Positions 17,121 to 26,505 of a stretch of DNA of 64,000 bases are shown here, piece by piece (the stretch's first letter is position 1; each line of letters begins with the position of its first letter). The stretch spans positions 2,108,001 to 2,172,000 of the forward strand of contig CBDDLA010000001.1 of assembly GCA_965230485.1 (NCBI GenBank), read 5' to 3'. Source of the DNA: Putridiphycobacter sp965230485 (lineage in GTDB: Bacteria > Bacteroidota > Bacteroidia > Flavobacteriales_D > Crocinitomicaceae). The translations under genes and the position numbers were made by a program. The notes under the pieces were generated by a model, which was not told the origin of the DNA, searched no databases, and saw nothing but the letters and a program-made list of their open reading frames with translations.

Positions 17121-17480
17121 ATGAAATCAGTAGAAGCGAATAAAAAAATTGATGCATTGATTAATTCTGTAAGCAAAGATTTTGACATTGAAAAAATAAC
17201 AAAATCCTTAAAAGAAATCAGAGAATATGCCTTACAAGAAAATGATCCCCTAATTGTTAAAACTTGCCGATTGATTTACGAATACTTAGCAGAAAACGAA
17301 TCCTTTGATCATACAGTCGAAAAGGAAGAAGATGATGAAGGCGAAGAATTTTTAATTGAACCTGGCAGCGATTCAGAAAACTTAACTTATTTACTACAAT
17401 TAATCCGTCAATCGGAGAATGATTTTAATAGGGAAGAGATTAAAGAAATGAGGACTTGGCTTAAACTTAAACTTTACTAA
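17121..17480 (+). CDS. Small acidic helical protein, unknown
   Basis: I place the start at the ATG at 17121 (119 residues), downstream of a good promoter. The protein is cytoplasmic and helical, with KITKSLKEIREYALQENDPLIVKTCRLIYEYLAEN in front of an acidic patch (EKEEDDEGEEFLIE) and a second helical part. I recognise no named domain. The divergent neighbour is an RDD protein; the next gene downstream runs toward it from the opposite strand. A small adaptor or regulatory protein is possible, but nothing in the sequence fixes this. Confidence 0.65.
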   Translation: MKSVEANKKIDALINSVSKDFDIEKITKSLKEIREYALQENDPLIVKTCRLIYEYLAENESFDHTVEKEEDDEGEEFLIEPGSDSENLTYLLQLIRQSENDFNREEIKEMRTWLKLKLY

Positions 17481-17514
17481 TCGAACCTCATTACAGTATA
17501 AAATAAAAAGGTAT

Positions 17515-18108
17515 TTACTTGTTTTTAGATTGTATAATTGGTTCCGCTGTTTTGATTGAAGCTACCATATCTCGTATCACTTGTTCATAACCACCAATTT
17601 TTTCGCTTCGTAAAACATAATTATACCCGTCTATTTTAATTTCCCCAAAGCAATGATAGCTTGCTTTCCCTCCACTATCGTTTATAAGTTCACGCTTATA
17701 GAAAATTAAATGCGTTGTTTCTTCGAGATAGGTTGTTATAAATACGTTTTTTTGCTCCTCTAAATTTTGCTTTTGGGTTTTCACTTTATCAAACTCCTTT
17801 GCGTAATCTTCAATAACCAAGTTAAAGTACTTTCCAATTGAAATATACCACAAATAGTCTCCATCAATATGCTCAATTACTGGTGAAATTTCCTGTCCTG
17901 TTGCGGTTGAAACAATTGGAACTTTTAATTTTAAATTGAGATCATAATCCTGTAAAGAAAGTTGTTGCATATCACTTGTATCAAGATCAATAAAACCTGT
18001 ATCAACAGAAACGTCTTGACCATTATTATGATGATCGGTAGATGATGGCTCTGAGCACGAAAGCATCAAAACACCTAACACTGTAAGTGAGGCTAAAACT
18101 CTTTTCAT
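17515..18108 (-). CDS. Hypothetical lipoprotein
   Basis: The frame is open to 18246, but the ATG at 18106-18108 gives a typical lipoprotein signal (MKRVLASLTVLGVLMLSC). The 197-residue product has a short Asp/Ser-rich linker and then a mixed alpha/beta domain: LNLKLKVPIVS, GDYLWYISIGKYFNLVIEDYAKEFDKVK, THLIFYKREL, ASYHCFGEIKIDGYNYVLRS. This could be a lipid- or ligand-binding fold, but I recognise no family. It is divergent from queD and convergent with the 119-residue gene. Confidence 0.68.
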   Translation of the reverse strand: MKRVLASLTVLGVLMLSCSEPSSTDHHNNGQDVSVDTGFIDLDTSDMQQLSLQDYDLNLKLKVPIVSTATGQEISPVIEHIDGDYLWYISIGKYFNLVIEDYAKEFDKVKTQKQNLEEQKNVFITTYLEETTHLIFYKRELINDSGGKASYHCFGEIKIDGYNYVLRSEKIGGYEQVIRDMVASIKTAEPIIQSKNK

Positions 18109-18259
18109 GACAATTTCCCTACAACCTAAGCTAATTAAATACTTAGGCTTAATTACAAATAAACTAATTTTTTGACTAATAAAGTAAATAACAGTTTGAT
18201 TTTTTACAACAATTGAGCCACAACATTTGGCTAATTGAATAAACAATAGATTACATCTT

Positions 18260-18294
18260 TTTGCACATTAATCCATCCTTAAGTATTAGTTTTG
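18260..18294 (+). promoter_or_regulatory. Promoter of queD
   Basis: TTTG at 18260-18263 and TAGTTTTG at 18287-18294 (23-bp spacer) match the -33/-7 consensus, with the queD ATG 17 bases downstream. Confidence 0.6.
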
Positions 18295-18310
18295 TATAAA
18301 TTCGTATGGT

Positions 18311-18721
18311 ATGAATATAAGTGTTTGTAGAGTGGCTCATTTCAATGCCGCCCACAGGTTATATAATAAAAATTGGTCGTTCGAAAAGAACGAATCTGTT
18401 TTCGGAAAATGTAATAACCCTAATTATCATGGCCATAATTATAAGCTAGAAGTTTGGCTGACAGGTCCTATTGATCCTGAAACTGGATATGTCATAGATT
18501 TAGGTCGATTAAAAAGTATTATTAAAACAGAAATAGAAGACAGGTTTGATCATAAAAATCTTAATCTGGACACTGTTGAGTTTAAAGAATTGAATCCAAC
18601 CGCAGAGAATATTTCTGTAGTGGTATGGAATTTATTAAAAGCGGCAATTCCAAAGCACTTGAACCTTCGTGTCAAACTATACGAAACTGAACGGAATATT
18701 GTTGAATACAGTGGTCACTAA
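18311..18721 (+). CDS. queD: 6-carboxytetrahydropterin synthase / 6-pyruvoyltetrahydropterin synthase family
   Basis: 136 residues, the full length of the family. Zinc ligands are His15 (FNAAHRL) and His40/His42 (NYHGHNY), the catalytic cysteine is Cys34 (GKCNNPN), and a FDHKNLN motif and a C-terminal ETERNIVEY segment close the active site. The enzyme turns dihydroneopterin triphosphate into 6-carboxy-tetrahydropterin in queuosine/7-deazaguanine synthesis; a biopterin role is the alternative. No queC or queE is in the window. Its stop overlaps the end of the convergent gene at 18718 by four bases. Confidence 0.92.
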   Translation: MNISVCRVAHFNAAHRLYNKNWSFEKNESVFGKCNNPNYHGHNYKLEVWLTGPIDPETGYVIDLGRLKSIIKTEIEDRFDHKNLNLDTVEFKELNPTAENISVVVWNLLKAAIPKHLNLRVKLYETERNIVEYSGH

Positions 18722-19605
18722 GGGAAATAGGTATAGTCTGAAAATTTCAAGATAGTGATAACATTTGTTTCTATATCTCTTGCAAGCAGAGCACTAAGTA
18801 ACATGGTAGCACTGCTGTAAACAATTTGAAATTCCGTTTTATAAACACCATTTCTATAGTAGTGTTGCGCTAGAATATTATTTTGAGAATCATAGTCGAA
18901 TTTAATTCGAGTAGTCACTTTTTCTCCAATCTGTTTTTGAGATGTTTTTTCTCGCAAGTATCCATTAGTATTATAAGTGTAGTTCGTTTCAGCACGTGAG
19001 TTGCCATTTATCGATTGAGACTCCTCTTTAAAAAGGTATCCATTACTATCAGTATAAAAGAAGGCAAACTTATAAAGCTTTCCCAGATCGTTATAATACT
19101 TCATTTTTAATTGATTTTTTTTTCCTTCATACTCATAGGTTTCAGCATAAACTATTAGAGTTTGATCTATTTCAAAGTCAATTAAACTCCCATGTCCATT
19201 AACATCACGTCGGTACTCTTTAGAGATTAAACGGTTTAAAGAATCATAGGTAAAATGGTAGGAATGAAATCCAAATTGATCTGACTGGCGAATCATTTTT
19301 AGTTTATCATCATTAAAATAATCATAGATTCTAACCATTGTATCCTTACGAAACGTCTTATAATCTTTAATGAGTTGTCCCTTTCTATTAAATTCGTACG
19401 CGTATACATTGTTTGTTGGCCTTATTCTATCGTAATCAGCTTTAGTTGAGTAATACCCCTTAATAGACTTTATTTTGTTGCGCTTGATAAATTTACTATT
19501 AAACTTTGGATCCTCCGAGAATAATTCTCCACTAGAATTGTCTAGTATTTGAGAAACGGAAATACATTGAAAAATAAACGATATGCCAATAAGTAATAAT
19601 TTCAT
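18718..19605 (-). CDS. Secreted protein with YD/RHS-like repeats
   Basis: 295 residues with a signal peptide (about 1-18). The body is a series of short beta hairpins of the YD/RHS kind: YEFNRKGQLIKDY, FTYDSLNRLISKEY, YNDLGKLYKFAF, YTDSNGYLFKEE, YTYNTNGYLREK, FDYDSQNNILAQHYY. Such repeats form a beta-solenoid or shell, but this protein is too short to be a toxin-delivering RHS and has no toxin end. It is probably a periplasmic or surface protein of unknown role. Its 3' end overlaps queD by four bases. Confidence 0.68.
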   Translation of the reverse strand: MKLLLIGISFIFQCISVSQILDNSSGELFSEDPKFNSKFIKRNKIKSIKGYYSTKADYDRIRPTNNVYAYEFNRKGQLIKDYKTFRKDTMVRIYDYFNDDKLKMIRQSDQFGFHSYHFTYDSLNRLISKEYRRDVNGHGSLIDFEIDQTLIVYAETYEYEGKKNQLKMKYYNDLGKLYKFAFFYTDSNGYLFKEESQSINGNSRAETNYTYNTNGYLREKTSQKQIGEKVTTRIKFDYDSQNNILAQHYYRNGVYKTEFQIVYSSATMLLSALLARDIETNVITILKFSDYTYFP

Positions 19606-19692
19606 TTCAAATAGTACTTTTTACCAAAGCACAAATTAGACCATTTTAAAATTAAAAACTTTATGAAACGTGACTTTATTACTCAACAATAA

Positions 19693-21072
19693 TTAAAATA
19701 TTGTCATTTCTTCATCATTTTTATCGTATTCATACGATTTACCAACTTGAATACTAAAGCCAAAACTAAGGTGTAAATTTTTTGTAGACTCAGGTCTTAA
19801 AACTGCAATAATGTTATCGGTCATCACAAATGATTGAATTGGTCCCATTCTTAGGCTTAGTCCTAGCCCTAAATTAGAGTCTCTATAATTATAAACTGAA
19901 TAGTTAGCTGAGGCCGAAACCCAATGCCTCAATTTAAGATTAGCAGAAAGATTTAAACCTGTGATATATCTAACAGGATTAAAAGAATTATACCAAACAA
20001 GACCAAGGTTTAAAGCCTTTACAACATTAAAACTTGCTCCTAAATAGGCCTTTGAATACAACCTTGTTGAATAACTGTTATTTGATTCCTGAACAGTTGC
20101 CAACGCCGTTATAGAATCTAAAATATCCTCTGAAACAGCGTTCGTATCAACAAGGTATTGAAATAGATCAATTCCTCTAAACTTATATTTCGCTTCTTCA
20201 ATATTATAATTGGTTACCTCTTCACGCCAATTAATCGCTCCTAAATCAATGAGGGAAGCAGATAAACGAACTTTTTTGGTTAATTTATATGTTGCCCCCA
20301 AATCAAACCCATAACCATTATTCCCAGCTCCTGATAAGGCACCAATTATCGAAAAAGGATTGAAAGAACTCACATTAGACTGAAATGCCTGGGGATTGGC
20401 AGTGTTTATAGTTCCTGAAAAATCCGCTTCCAATTCATAAGTTATTGAATCAGTGTGAAGCCCTGCCTGTAACTTTTCTGTTTGGATATTCCCAACTCCA
20501 ATTAGATATTTAAACTTTGCTCCTAAAACTAATTTATCTCCAAACTTTCTGTTAAATCCAATTCCAGATTCAAAATAGGCTAGGGCATCAATCCCTAAAT
20601 TATCCATTGATGCTCTTTTACCTAGAAATTGCTCACTCCCATTTCCATAAAAGGCCAATCGAAGCAAATCTTTTGGATAAGAAAAACCAGAGTTTACAAC
20701 AGTACCCATGGTAAAATTAACGGTTGTTTTTTTAGTTGTAACTACCAATCCGAATAATTCAGATCTAAAATTAATATCGAGGTAGTTGACATCATTAAGC
20801 TTATCTAATAGATTGTCTGGAGTCAAATCTAATGAATCACTATTTTCTCTCGGGGTCAATGCATCATCTAACGCAAAACCAGTGTTCAAAATTTGTAAAT
20901 TAAAAAAGTTACTAAAAGGAACAACACTAACCCCTACCTTAGATGAAGATCTGAAAGCAGGGTTCAAATACTGAGATTGTGCAGTATTATTTAATTGATA
21001 TTGTGTAAAATTGGATTGTGCCTTTATTGAAGAGACCGCAAGAATGGCAAATAAAACAAATACCCTTTTCAT
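19693..21072 (-). CDS. DUF5723 family outer-membrane protein
   Basis: 459 residues with a signal peptide (about 1-18, ending KAQS) and the DUF5723 opening FTQYQLNNTAQSQYLNPAFRSSSKVGVSVVPFSNFF. The remainder alternates in the manner of an outer-membrane beta-barrel (VLGAKFKYLIGVGNIQ, GYGFDLGATYKLTKKVRLSASLIDLG, NLGLVWYNSFNPVRYITG). The family is Bacteroidota-specific and of unknown function; some relatives in this lineage belong to the PorP/SprF-like barrels. It starts ten bases after the stop of the 540-residue lipoprotein gene, so the two are probably co-expressed and may form a surface complex. Confidence 0.8.
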   Translation of the reverse strand: MKRVFVLFAILAVSSIKAQSNFTQYQLNNTAQSQYLNPAFRSSSKVGVSVVPFSNFFNLQILNTGFALDDALTPRENSDSLDLTPDNLLDKLNDVNYLDINFRSELFGLVVTTKKTTVNFTMGTVVNSGFSYPKDLLRLAFYGNGSEQFLGKRASMDNLGIDALAYFESGIGFNRKFGDKLVLGAKFKYLIGVGNIQTEKLQAGLHTDSITYELEADFSGTINTANPQAFQSNVSSFNPFSIIGALSGAGNNGYGFDLGATYKLTKKVRLSASLIDLGAINWREEVTNYNIEEAKYKFRGIDLFQYLVDTNAVSEDILDSITALATVQESNNSYSTRLYSKAYLGASFNVVKALNLGLVWYNSFNPVRYITGLNLSANLKLRHWVSASANYSVYNYRDSNLGLGLSLRMGPIQSFVMTDNIIAVLRPESTKNLHLSFGFSIQVGKSYEYDKNDEEMTIF

Positions 21073-21082
21073 TTTTTACTTT

Positions 21083-22705
21083 TTATAGGTTAATGTTTAA
21101 TTTGATGTTCATTCCCAGCTTTAAGCCAATTCTATATGAATCTAATATTTTAATAACTTCATTAGCCTGCCCATTTTTTGTTTCCATATCGGCCCTAAGA
21201 ATAACATGCTTAGCATTAACCAATTTTGAAATGTTAGATTTTACAACTGTTAAATCAGATATCTTTTCTGTTGTAGAAATAACAATACCCTCATCATTAG
21301 TTGAGCCTGATGCTACCACTAACTCAAACCCTTCAGTTAAATTAAACAATGGCTGGTAATTGGCGTCGACGAAAATAATTTCCGTAGAGACATCAATTGG
21401 AAAGCCATTATCCACAATTATTCTAAAATTAACTGCCTCAATTTGAGAAGGATCTTCGTTAAAATTAAACTCAACAGTATCAGACACTTCAAATCCGTAT
21501 GCAAAGCCTTCCAACGGAAGCTCCAATTCAGCATTGATCCTAAATCGACTGGTATCCTGAATAAAATTCAAGTTAGGTGAAGGACCATTAGGGTTAGAAA
21601 TTCCATTCACGTCAAAAGAAAAGTACTTTGGAGCCGGAGAAATAATACTCGAAATATTTGTTGTATTGGTATTATTTAGCTCAATAGTGGTTGTTTTGCT
21701 TTCTCCTAAAACAGTTGGAGATAGGATACTGATGGGATTGGGATATCCATTTAATGGTAAAGCAATACCAGTATTAACATTAACTGATTGGAGATTGCTC
21801 AAAACAATATCTACTGGGAAACCAAATGAGTTAATCATCTCTAGCTTGACTTTTGGATTTGTTAGCTCAAAATAACCATCAGTAGATGTATTAAATACTT
21901 TAATTAAAATTGAATCTGAATAATTGCCCAACGATTGTTGACCAAAATAACCTGTCGCATTTCTATAAGCGGGATTGGTAACATTCGCATCTAATACAAT
22001 TGATTCCGTTCCAATTACTTCTTCTCCAGTACCATTAACTAAAATGTTAGTTTCCATCACAATTGTATTCACAGTTGAACCTGCATTGGTAAAGTTTCCT
22101 GTTACTCCTGTTAAATCAATACTTGCTGAAGCTGTCACCGAACCAGTAGTATACACACCAGACAGTGTAGTAGATAATGGAACCCCATTTTTTAATAAAT
22201 AGGGAAATGTTATAATGATATCAATATCATGTTTTAAATCTGAGGTAAAGCTGAGTGAAATTCCTCCCGCTTTAAAAGAAATGGTATTAAACTCTACATT
22301 ATTCGCTACTGAAAAAGTATTTGCTTGCGTACTTTGAGCTGAAACTGTTCCTGAGAATGCAGGCACAGTAACCATCCCAAGATCTGAGGTAGTAGTCGTA
22401 ATTTGTTCAGAAATAACAGGTAATGCAATTATATCTTCGGCATTAATTGAAGTCACCTCACCTTTATAAACCAATGCTATTTGTCCAGAATTTGGATCAA
22501 TAACAACAACATCTGTAGTATCATTAGTCCTTGCTAAAACATCATATACTCCAAACTCTGCAAAAGCAATTGGTACAGCAAATTGAGGGTCCCACGAACT
22601 AGGGGATATTAAACTAGGATCAGAATACTTTGAAATTTTTTTACAACTTTGCGAAATACCCAGCATTAAAATAATGATAAGGCTTTGTAAAAAAGAAAAC
22701 TTCAT
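21083..22705 (-). CDS. Large surface lipoprotein, unknown
   Basis: 540 residues with a lipoprotein signal (LMLGISQSC, cysteine near 21). The sequence is Thr/Ser/Asn-rich beta structure with several repeated phrasings (SLSFTSDLKHDIDIIITFPYL, GVTGNFTNAGSTVNTIVM, ITNPKVKLEMINSFGFPVDIVLSNLQSV), consistent with immunoglobulin-like sandwiches. No enzymatic motif is visible. The gene is followed ten bases later by the DUF5723 barrel gene. I do not recognise a named family, and a partner role for the barrel is inference from adjacency. Confidence 0.7.
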   Translation of the reverse strand: MKFSFLQSLIIILMLGISQSCKKISKYSDPSLISPSSWDPQFAVPIAFAEFGVYDVLARTNDTTDVVVIDPNSGQIALVYKGEVTSINAEDIIALPVISEQITTTTSDLGMVTVPAFSGTVSAQSTQANTFSVANNVEFNTISFKAGGISLSFTSDLKHDIDIIITFPYLLKNGVPLSTTLSGVYTTGSVTASASIDLTGVTGNFTNAGSTVNTIVMETNILVNGTGEEVIGTESIVLDANVTNPAYRNATGYFGQQSLGNYSDSILIKVFNTSTDGYFELTNPKVKLEMINSFGFPVDIVLSNLQSVNVNTGIALPLNGYPNPISILSPTVLGESKTTTIELNNTNTTNISSIISPAPKYFSFDVNGISNPNGPSPNLNFIQDTSRFRINAELELPLEGFAYGFEVSDTVEFNFNEDPSQIEAVNFRIIVDNGFPIDVSTEIIFVDANYQPLFNLTEGFELVVASGSTNDEGIVISTTEKISDLTVVKSNISKLVNAKHVILRADMETKNGQANEVIKILDSYRIGLKLGMNIKLNINL

Positions 22706-22806
22706 AGGTTAATTTTAAGCAAAAATAAGTATTTTAAATGAAAGACATATTAGAATTCAAATATATGAATCCTTATTTTTTATAGACGAATGCCCAAAAT
22801 AAAACT

Positions 22807-23475
22807 ATGAACATTAAAAAGCTCATAAATGACTTTGAAATGGCGAGCCATAAAAAAAATGCCCTAAACATGAAAAACTACATGCAGGGTAAGTTCAATT
22901 ATTATGGTATTAAAACGCCTGAGCGACGCGGAATTTCAAAGGATTTCATAAAATCAAGCCAAAAACTTGACAAAAAATCATTAAAAGTTGTGGTTTTATC
23001 ACTTTATGATATGCCTCAACGGGAATTGCATCATATTGCGCTAGAATTATGTATCCCGTATTTTAAAAAGCACTGTGAAATTTCAGATATTCATTTTTTT
23101 GAAGTCTTAGCCTCTAAAAATCAATGGTGGGATTCCATAGATGTTATTGCACCTAAATTAATGGGAAATTATTTCCTAAATTTTCCCAATCAAAGAGATC
23201 GTTTAATTAATAAATGGTTGAAAAGTAAAGATAAGTGGTTCATACGTTGCGCATTACTTTTTCAGTTAAAATATAAAACCAAAACCGATTTGAGTTTGCT
23301 TTTTGAAACCATTTTACGTATTCCGCCTTCTGATGAATTTTTTATTAATAAAGCTATTGGTTGGGTTTTACGCGAAAATACAAGACTATTTCCTGAGGCC
23401 ATTATTGATTTTGTAAATGATAATAAGGCCTCACTTTCAAGTTTAAGTCAAAAAGAAGCACTAAGACTTTTATAA
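22807..23475 (+). CDS. DNA alkylation repair protein (AlkD-like glycosylase)
   Basis: 222 residues of the HEAT-like repeat AlkD family, which excises N3- and N7-alkylated purines. The family positions are visible: the N-terminal YFGIKTPERR-type segment (here YYGIKTPERRGISKDF), the QWWDSIDVIAPKLMG helix with the aromatic/aspartate pair, KWFIRCALLFQL with the conserved arginine, and FINKAIGWVLRE near the end. The length matches AlkD proteins. Its 3' end overlaps the uracil-DNA glycosylase gene by six bases in convergent orientation, so two base-excision repair genes lie tail to tail. Confidence 0.88.
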   Translation: MNIKKLINDFEMASHKKNALNMKNYMQGKFNYYGIKTPERRGISKDFIKSSQKLDKKSLKVVVLSLYDMPQRELHHIALELCIPYFKKHCEISDIHFFEVLASKNQWWDSIDVIAPKLMGNYFLNFPNQRDRLINKWLKSKDKWFIRCALLFQLKYKTKTDLSLLFETILRIPPSDEFFINKAIGWVLRENTRLFPEAIIDFVNDNKASLSSLSQKEALRLL

Positions 23476-24153
23476 ATTCAAGTCCCAATTAATTTCTTTT
23501 TTCCCTTTTTCTGATAAGTACTGATTACATTTAGAAAAATGGTGATTCCCAAACCAAAATCCTCTATTCGCACTCAATGGTGATGGGTGACCAGCTGAAA
23601 GAACGAGGTGTTTACTTTTATCTATTTTATTTCCCTTTTTTTTAGCATAGCCGCCCCATAATAAAAAAACAACGTTGTTCAATTCATTTGAAATTTTTTG
23701 GATAACAGTATCCGTGAAGGTCTCCCAACCTTTATTTTGATGACTTCCGGCATTACCCTTTTCAACGGTTAATGTCGCATTTAATAAAAATACGCCTTGT
23801 TTTGCCCAGGCACTTAAGTCTCCTGAATGAGGATATGGAATGTTTAAATCAGAGTTCAGCTCTTTCAAAATGTTCACTAATGAGGGTGGGTGCTGAATGC
23901 CGTTGTGTACGGAAAAACATAAGCCATTGGCCTGGCCTGGTCCATGGTATGGATCCTGACCAATAATTACCGCTTTTACATCCTTAAAATGGCAATGATC
24001 AAATGCTGAGAATATTTCCTTGCCAGGAGGATAACACTTCTTAGTTTTATATTCGTTCCTTACAAATTGAACCAATTCTATAAAGTAAGGTTTTTCAAAT
24101 TCAGAATTTAAAATTGATTTCCAGCTATCGTGTATTTTGATATTCATTGGCAC
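23470..24153 (-). CDS. ung: Uracil-DNA glycosylase
   Basis: 227 residues, family 1 uracil-DNA glycosylase. It removes uracil from DNA to start base-excision repair. Clear motifs are the water-activating loop GQDPYHGPGQANGLCFSV, the Pro-rich PPSL loop, the LLNATLTV strand and HPSPLSANRGF with the catalytic histidine. Two start codons (MPMN or MN) are two residues apart and I keep the longer. It is convergent with the AlkD-like gene and overlaps it by six bases. Confidence 0.95.
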   Translation of the reverse strand: MPMNIKIHDSWKSILNSEFEKPYFIELVQFVRNEYKTKKCYPPGKEIFSAFDHCHFKDVKAVIIGQDPYHGPGQANGLCFSVHNGIQHPPSLVNILKELNSDLNIPYPHSGDLSAWAKQGVFLLNATLTVEKGNAGSHQNKGWETFTDTVIQKISNELNNVVFLLWGGYAKKKGNKIDKSKHLVLSAGHPSPLSANRGFWFGNHHFSKCNQYLSEKGKKEINWDLNL

Positions 24154-24186
24154 ATTTTAGGTTCGAATTTAGAAACAACGTACTAA

Positions 24187-24232
24187 ATAAAAAAATAACC
24201 CTGACAATTTAACAACATTATCAGGGTTATAA
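24187..24232 (-). terminator. Terminator of the T9SS protein gene
   Basis: The minus strand has a 10-bp perfect stem (ATAACCCTGA pairing with TCAGGGTTAT) with a loop of about 20 bases, followed by a run of T. It lies 20 bases after the stop codon of the gene ending at 24251. Confidence 0.75.
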
Positions 24233-24250
24233 CGCACTTATTTATTTGAA

Positions 24251-26401
24251 TTATTTAATAACAAGCTTACTGGTTTTAATGTGACTTTCGTTTTGACCAT
24301 TTGTCACTATGATATAAATGCCCTTATCTAGATTTGATAAATCCAATTCATGCTGATACGAGGACATTTGATTGGAATCATAGACTTGTTTGCCTTTACT
24401 ATCATACACCGTAATATGCGTCATTTCTTCTTCGGATTCAACCAGGAACCGTCCATTATTTGGATTCGGGTAAATGGTGAGTTTTTCAAAATTACTGTTG
24501 CTTTGTTGTGATTGCGTATTGTTATTAGTTACGTTTTCAGGTTGAGCAGGTGGAGGGCATAAATCAATTTCAAAACACTCTTTGCAATATGACAATACCC
24601 CAGATTGGTTTGGTATTTCGGTCCATAACTCAAAACATACGGTTTGCGGGCCAGATACCTGAATTGGAAGCTGACTTAAATCGTGACTTGAGTTTAATAC
24701 CGGACTTGTATTTGAACTTTCGTATATAATTTGATAATTTGACTGATCAAATATGCTCCACCTCCAGTGGCTAATGGTCGTTCCATTATAATTAATGCTT
24801 CCTGAAAAGTCGTATACTTTGCAGTCATCAGGATTCTCTGTAAATGACAAGTTTATTTCGGGAAAGCAAGTACAGTTTCCAACAATTTCAAAATGATATA
24901 TTGTTTCTATTATGCAACCGCCTGCAGTAATTTTAGATTGTTTAACTTGCCAGTTACCCAATCCGAAACCATTCGCCGCAGAAATAACGCCACTTGCAAT
25001 CGGATATGGTGCTCCACCAGATGGGTCTTGAATTACCTCGAATGTTCCACCACCCGGGATTGAAAAATAATCAACACCGCTATTTGCACAAAAATAATTG
25101 AGGTCAATTTCTATCAAATCTTCATATTCCGGCACCGTTATATGAATATGGTTAGTCACCATACACGGTCCCGATCCAACATGCTGCTCAACAATCCAGT
25201 TCCCTGGACCAGCCATGCCAGGAACAAATTCATTATTGGCGTTTATGGCATTTGAATTCAATCCAGGACCGGGTGAAAAGGTTATGTTTGGATCTGACGA
25301 TCTGGGCAGTGCTAAGGGAGCCATGTTACAATCCACTATGCCTAATGGAATTGCGATAGGCAATGCTGAAGGGATGACTTCGATATGAATGTGATTTGTT
25401 ACAATGCACCCATTTCCACTCACAATGGTCTGTTCTATTATCCAATTTCCTGGACCAGCCAAAGATGGATCAAACAATCCGTTTGATGTAACTGAGCTCG
25501 TATTCAATGGTGCTTGTGCAGCGAATGAATAATTTGCTAAATTATAACCAGGCAACTGAATCTGCCATGGAGACTCACAATCAACAGGGTCCATTGGAAT
25601 TGATATGGGGTCAGGTTGTCCTAAAATCTGGAATGTTTCCTCAGAGGTGCACCCTTGAGCATCCTCCACTGTTACAGTATACAGACCTTGAGAAAGGCCA
25701 CTAATATCTTCCGTTGTTGGAACGGATCCAAAATTAGTTCCTGCCCACGAATACGATATTGCGCCGCAGCTATCAGAAACTGTTAAATCTATCCATCCAT
25801 TATTACCAATACATGCATTTCCAGTACTGGCAGTAAGTACCATGTTATTGTATATTCCAAACTGTAAGGTTGTGTTGTCGTCTAGATATTCACCTGCTTT
25901 AATCGCGACTGTATTATTGCCAATATTAAGTAAGTGATTCGGGATGCAAATTTTTTTCGCACCTCCAGTTAATTCAATAATTCCACCCAAATTGGCGCCA
26001 TTAATGTACACCTCACAATGATTGTTTGGAAGCGCCACGAACCAAAATGAACCATCTAAACTGGTTAGGTTAAAATCATGTCTAAATAAAGCACCATGTA
26101 CTTCGCCTCCTGTTTCATTAACCCAGGCCATATTCATAGTACCTGCATTCAAGACATTTACTGCAGTAGACCATGAACCATCAGGAAAACCTTGCTGAAA
26201 CCAATTATTTGGTTCTCCGGTAAAATCACCTAATTGCCATGGTGGAGAAGGAGGTGTAGGTAATGGAAAGTTACGCCATGTACCGGTACCAATATTAGCA
26301 ATGGTAGTTTGAGTACAATTCGTAAAAGTGAATCCAGTTGTAAATTGTGCCTGCGAAAAAAAAGTGAAAACAAGAACAAGGGTAGTTAGTAAACATTTCA
26401 T
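24251..26401 (-). CDS. T9SS-secreted protein with repeated extracellular modules
   Basis: Start at the ATG at 26399-26401 (716 residues), because it begins the signal peptide MKCLLTTLVLVFTFFSQAQ; the upstream in-frame ATG only adds ten residues. About 80-residue repeated modules follow, each ending in a GPGNWIVEQ...NHIHI-type strand (two close copies), then a third variant with GLGNWQVKQ. A Ser/Gln/Asn linker leads to the C-terminal T9SS sorting domain (about 640-716; KLTIYPNPNNGRFLVESEE, VYDSKGKQVYD, KGIYIIVTNG, KLVIK). An N-terminal galactose-binding-like region is possible. It is a secreted or cell-surface protein, perhaps adhesive. Confidence 0.8.
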   Translation of the reverse strand: MKCLLTTLVLVFTFFSQAQFTTGFTFTNCTQTTIANIGTGTWRNFPLPTPPSPPWQLGDFTGEPNNWFQQGFPDGSWSTAVNVLNAGTMNMAWVNETGGEVHGALFRHDFNLTSLDGSFWFVALPNNHCEVYINGANLGGIIELTGGAKKICIPNHLLNIGNNTVAIKAGEYLDDNTTLQFGIYNNMVLTASTGNACIGNNGWIDLTVSDSCGAISYSWAGTNFGSVPTTEDISGLSQGLYTVTVEDAQGCTSEETFQILGQPDPISIPMDPVDCESPWQIQLPGYNLANYSFAAQAPLNTSSVTSNGLFDPSLAGPGNWIIEQTIVSGNGCIVTNHIHIEVIPSALPIAIPLGIVDCNMAPLALPRSSDPNITFSPGPGLNSNAINANNEFVPGMAGPGNWIVEQHVGSGPCMVTNHIHITVPEYEDLIEIDLNYFCANSGVDYFSIPGGGTFEVIQDPSGGAPYPIASGVISAANGFGLGNWQVKQSKITAGGCIIETIYHFEIVGNCTCFPEINLSFTENPDDCKVYDFSGSINYNGTTISHWRWSIFDQSNYQIIYESSNTSPVLNSSHDLSQLPIQVSGPQTVCFELWTEIPNQSGVLSYCKECFEIDLCPPPAQPENVTNNNTQSQQSNSNFEKLTIYPNPNNGRFLVESEEEMTHITVYDSKGKQVYDSNQMSSYQHELDLSNLDKGIYIIVTNGQNESHIKTSKLVIK

Positions 26402-26466
26402 AATAAAGTTTTTATTTGAGTAAAGCTGCATGTTAAGGAGTTGCTGCCATTTGTAGTTCTCCGGTA

Positions 26467-26505
26467 CAATACTATCAGTTACTATTTTATAAACTGATAG
26501 TATTG
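26467..26505. repeat. Perfect inverted repeat, 14-bp arms with an 11-bp loop
   Basis: caatactatcagtt (26467-26480) is exactly the reverse complement of aactgatagtattg (26492-26505). No run of T follows on either strand, so it does not look like an ordinary terminator. It lies in the 313-base gene-free stretch 26402-26714 between the divergent T9SS and sensor kinase genes. An operator is a possible role; nothing else is recognised in that stretch. Confidence 0.7.

Noticed and set aside
18718..19605. RHS polymorphic toxin
   Set aside because: The protein is only 295 residues, has a signal peptide and YD-like repeats, but no core RHS cage, toxin tail or immunity gene.
21018..21359. 113-codon plus-strand open frame at the DUF5723/lipoprotein boundary
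   Set aside because: It overlaps two good minus-strand genes and shows no coding character of its own.
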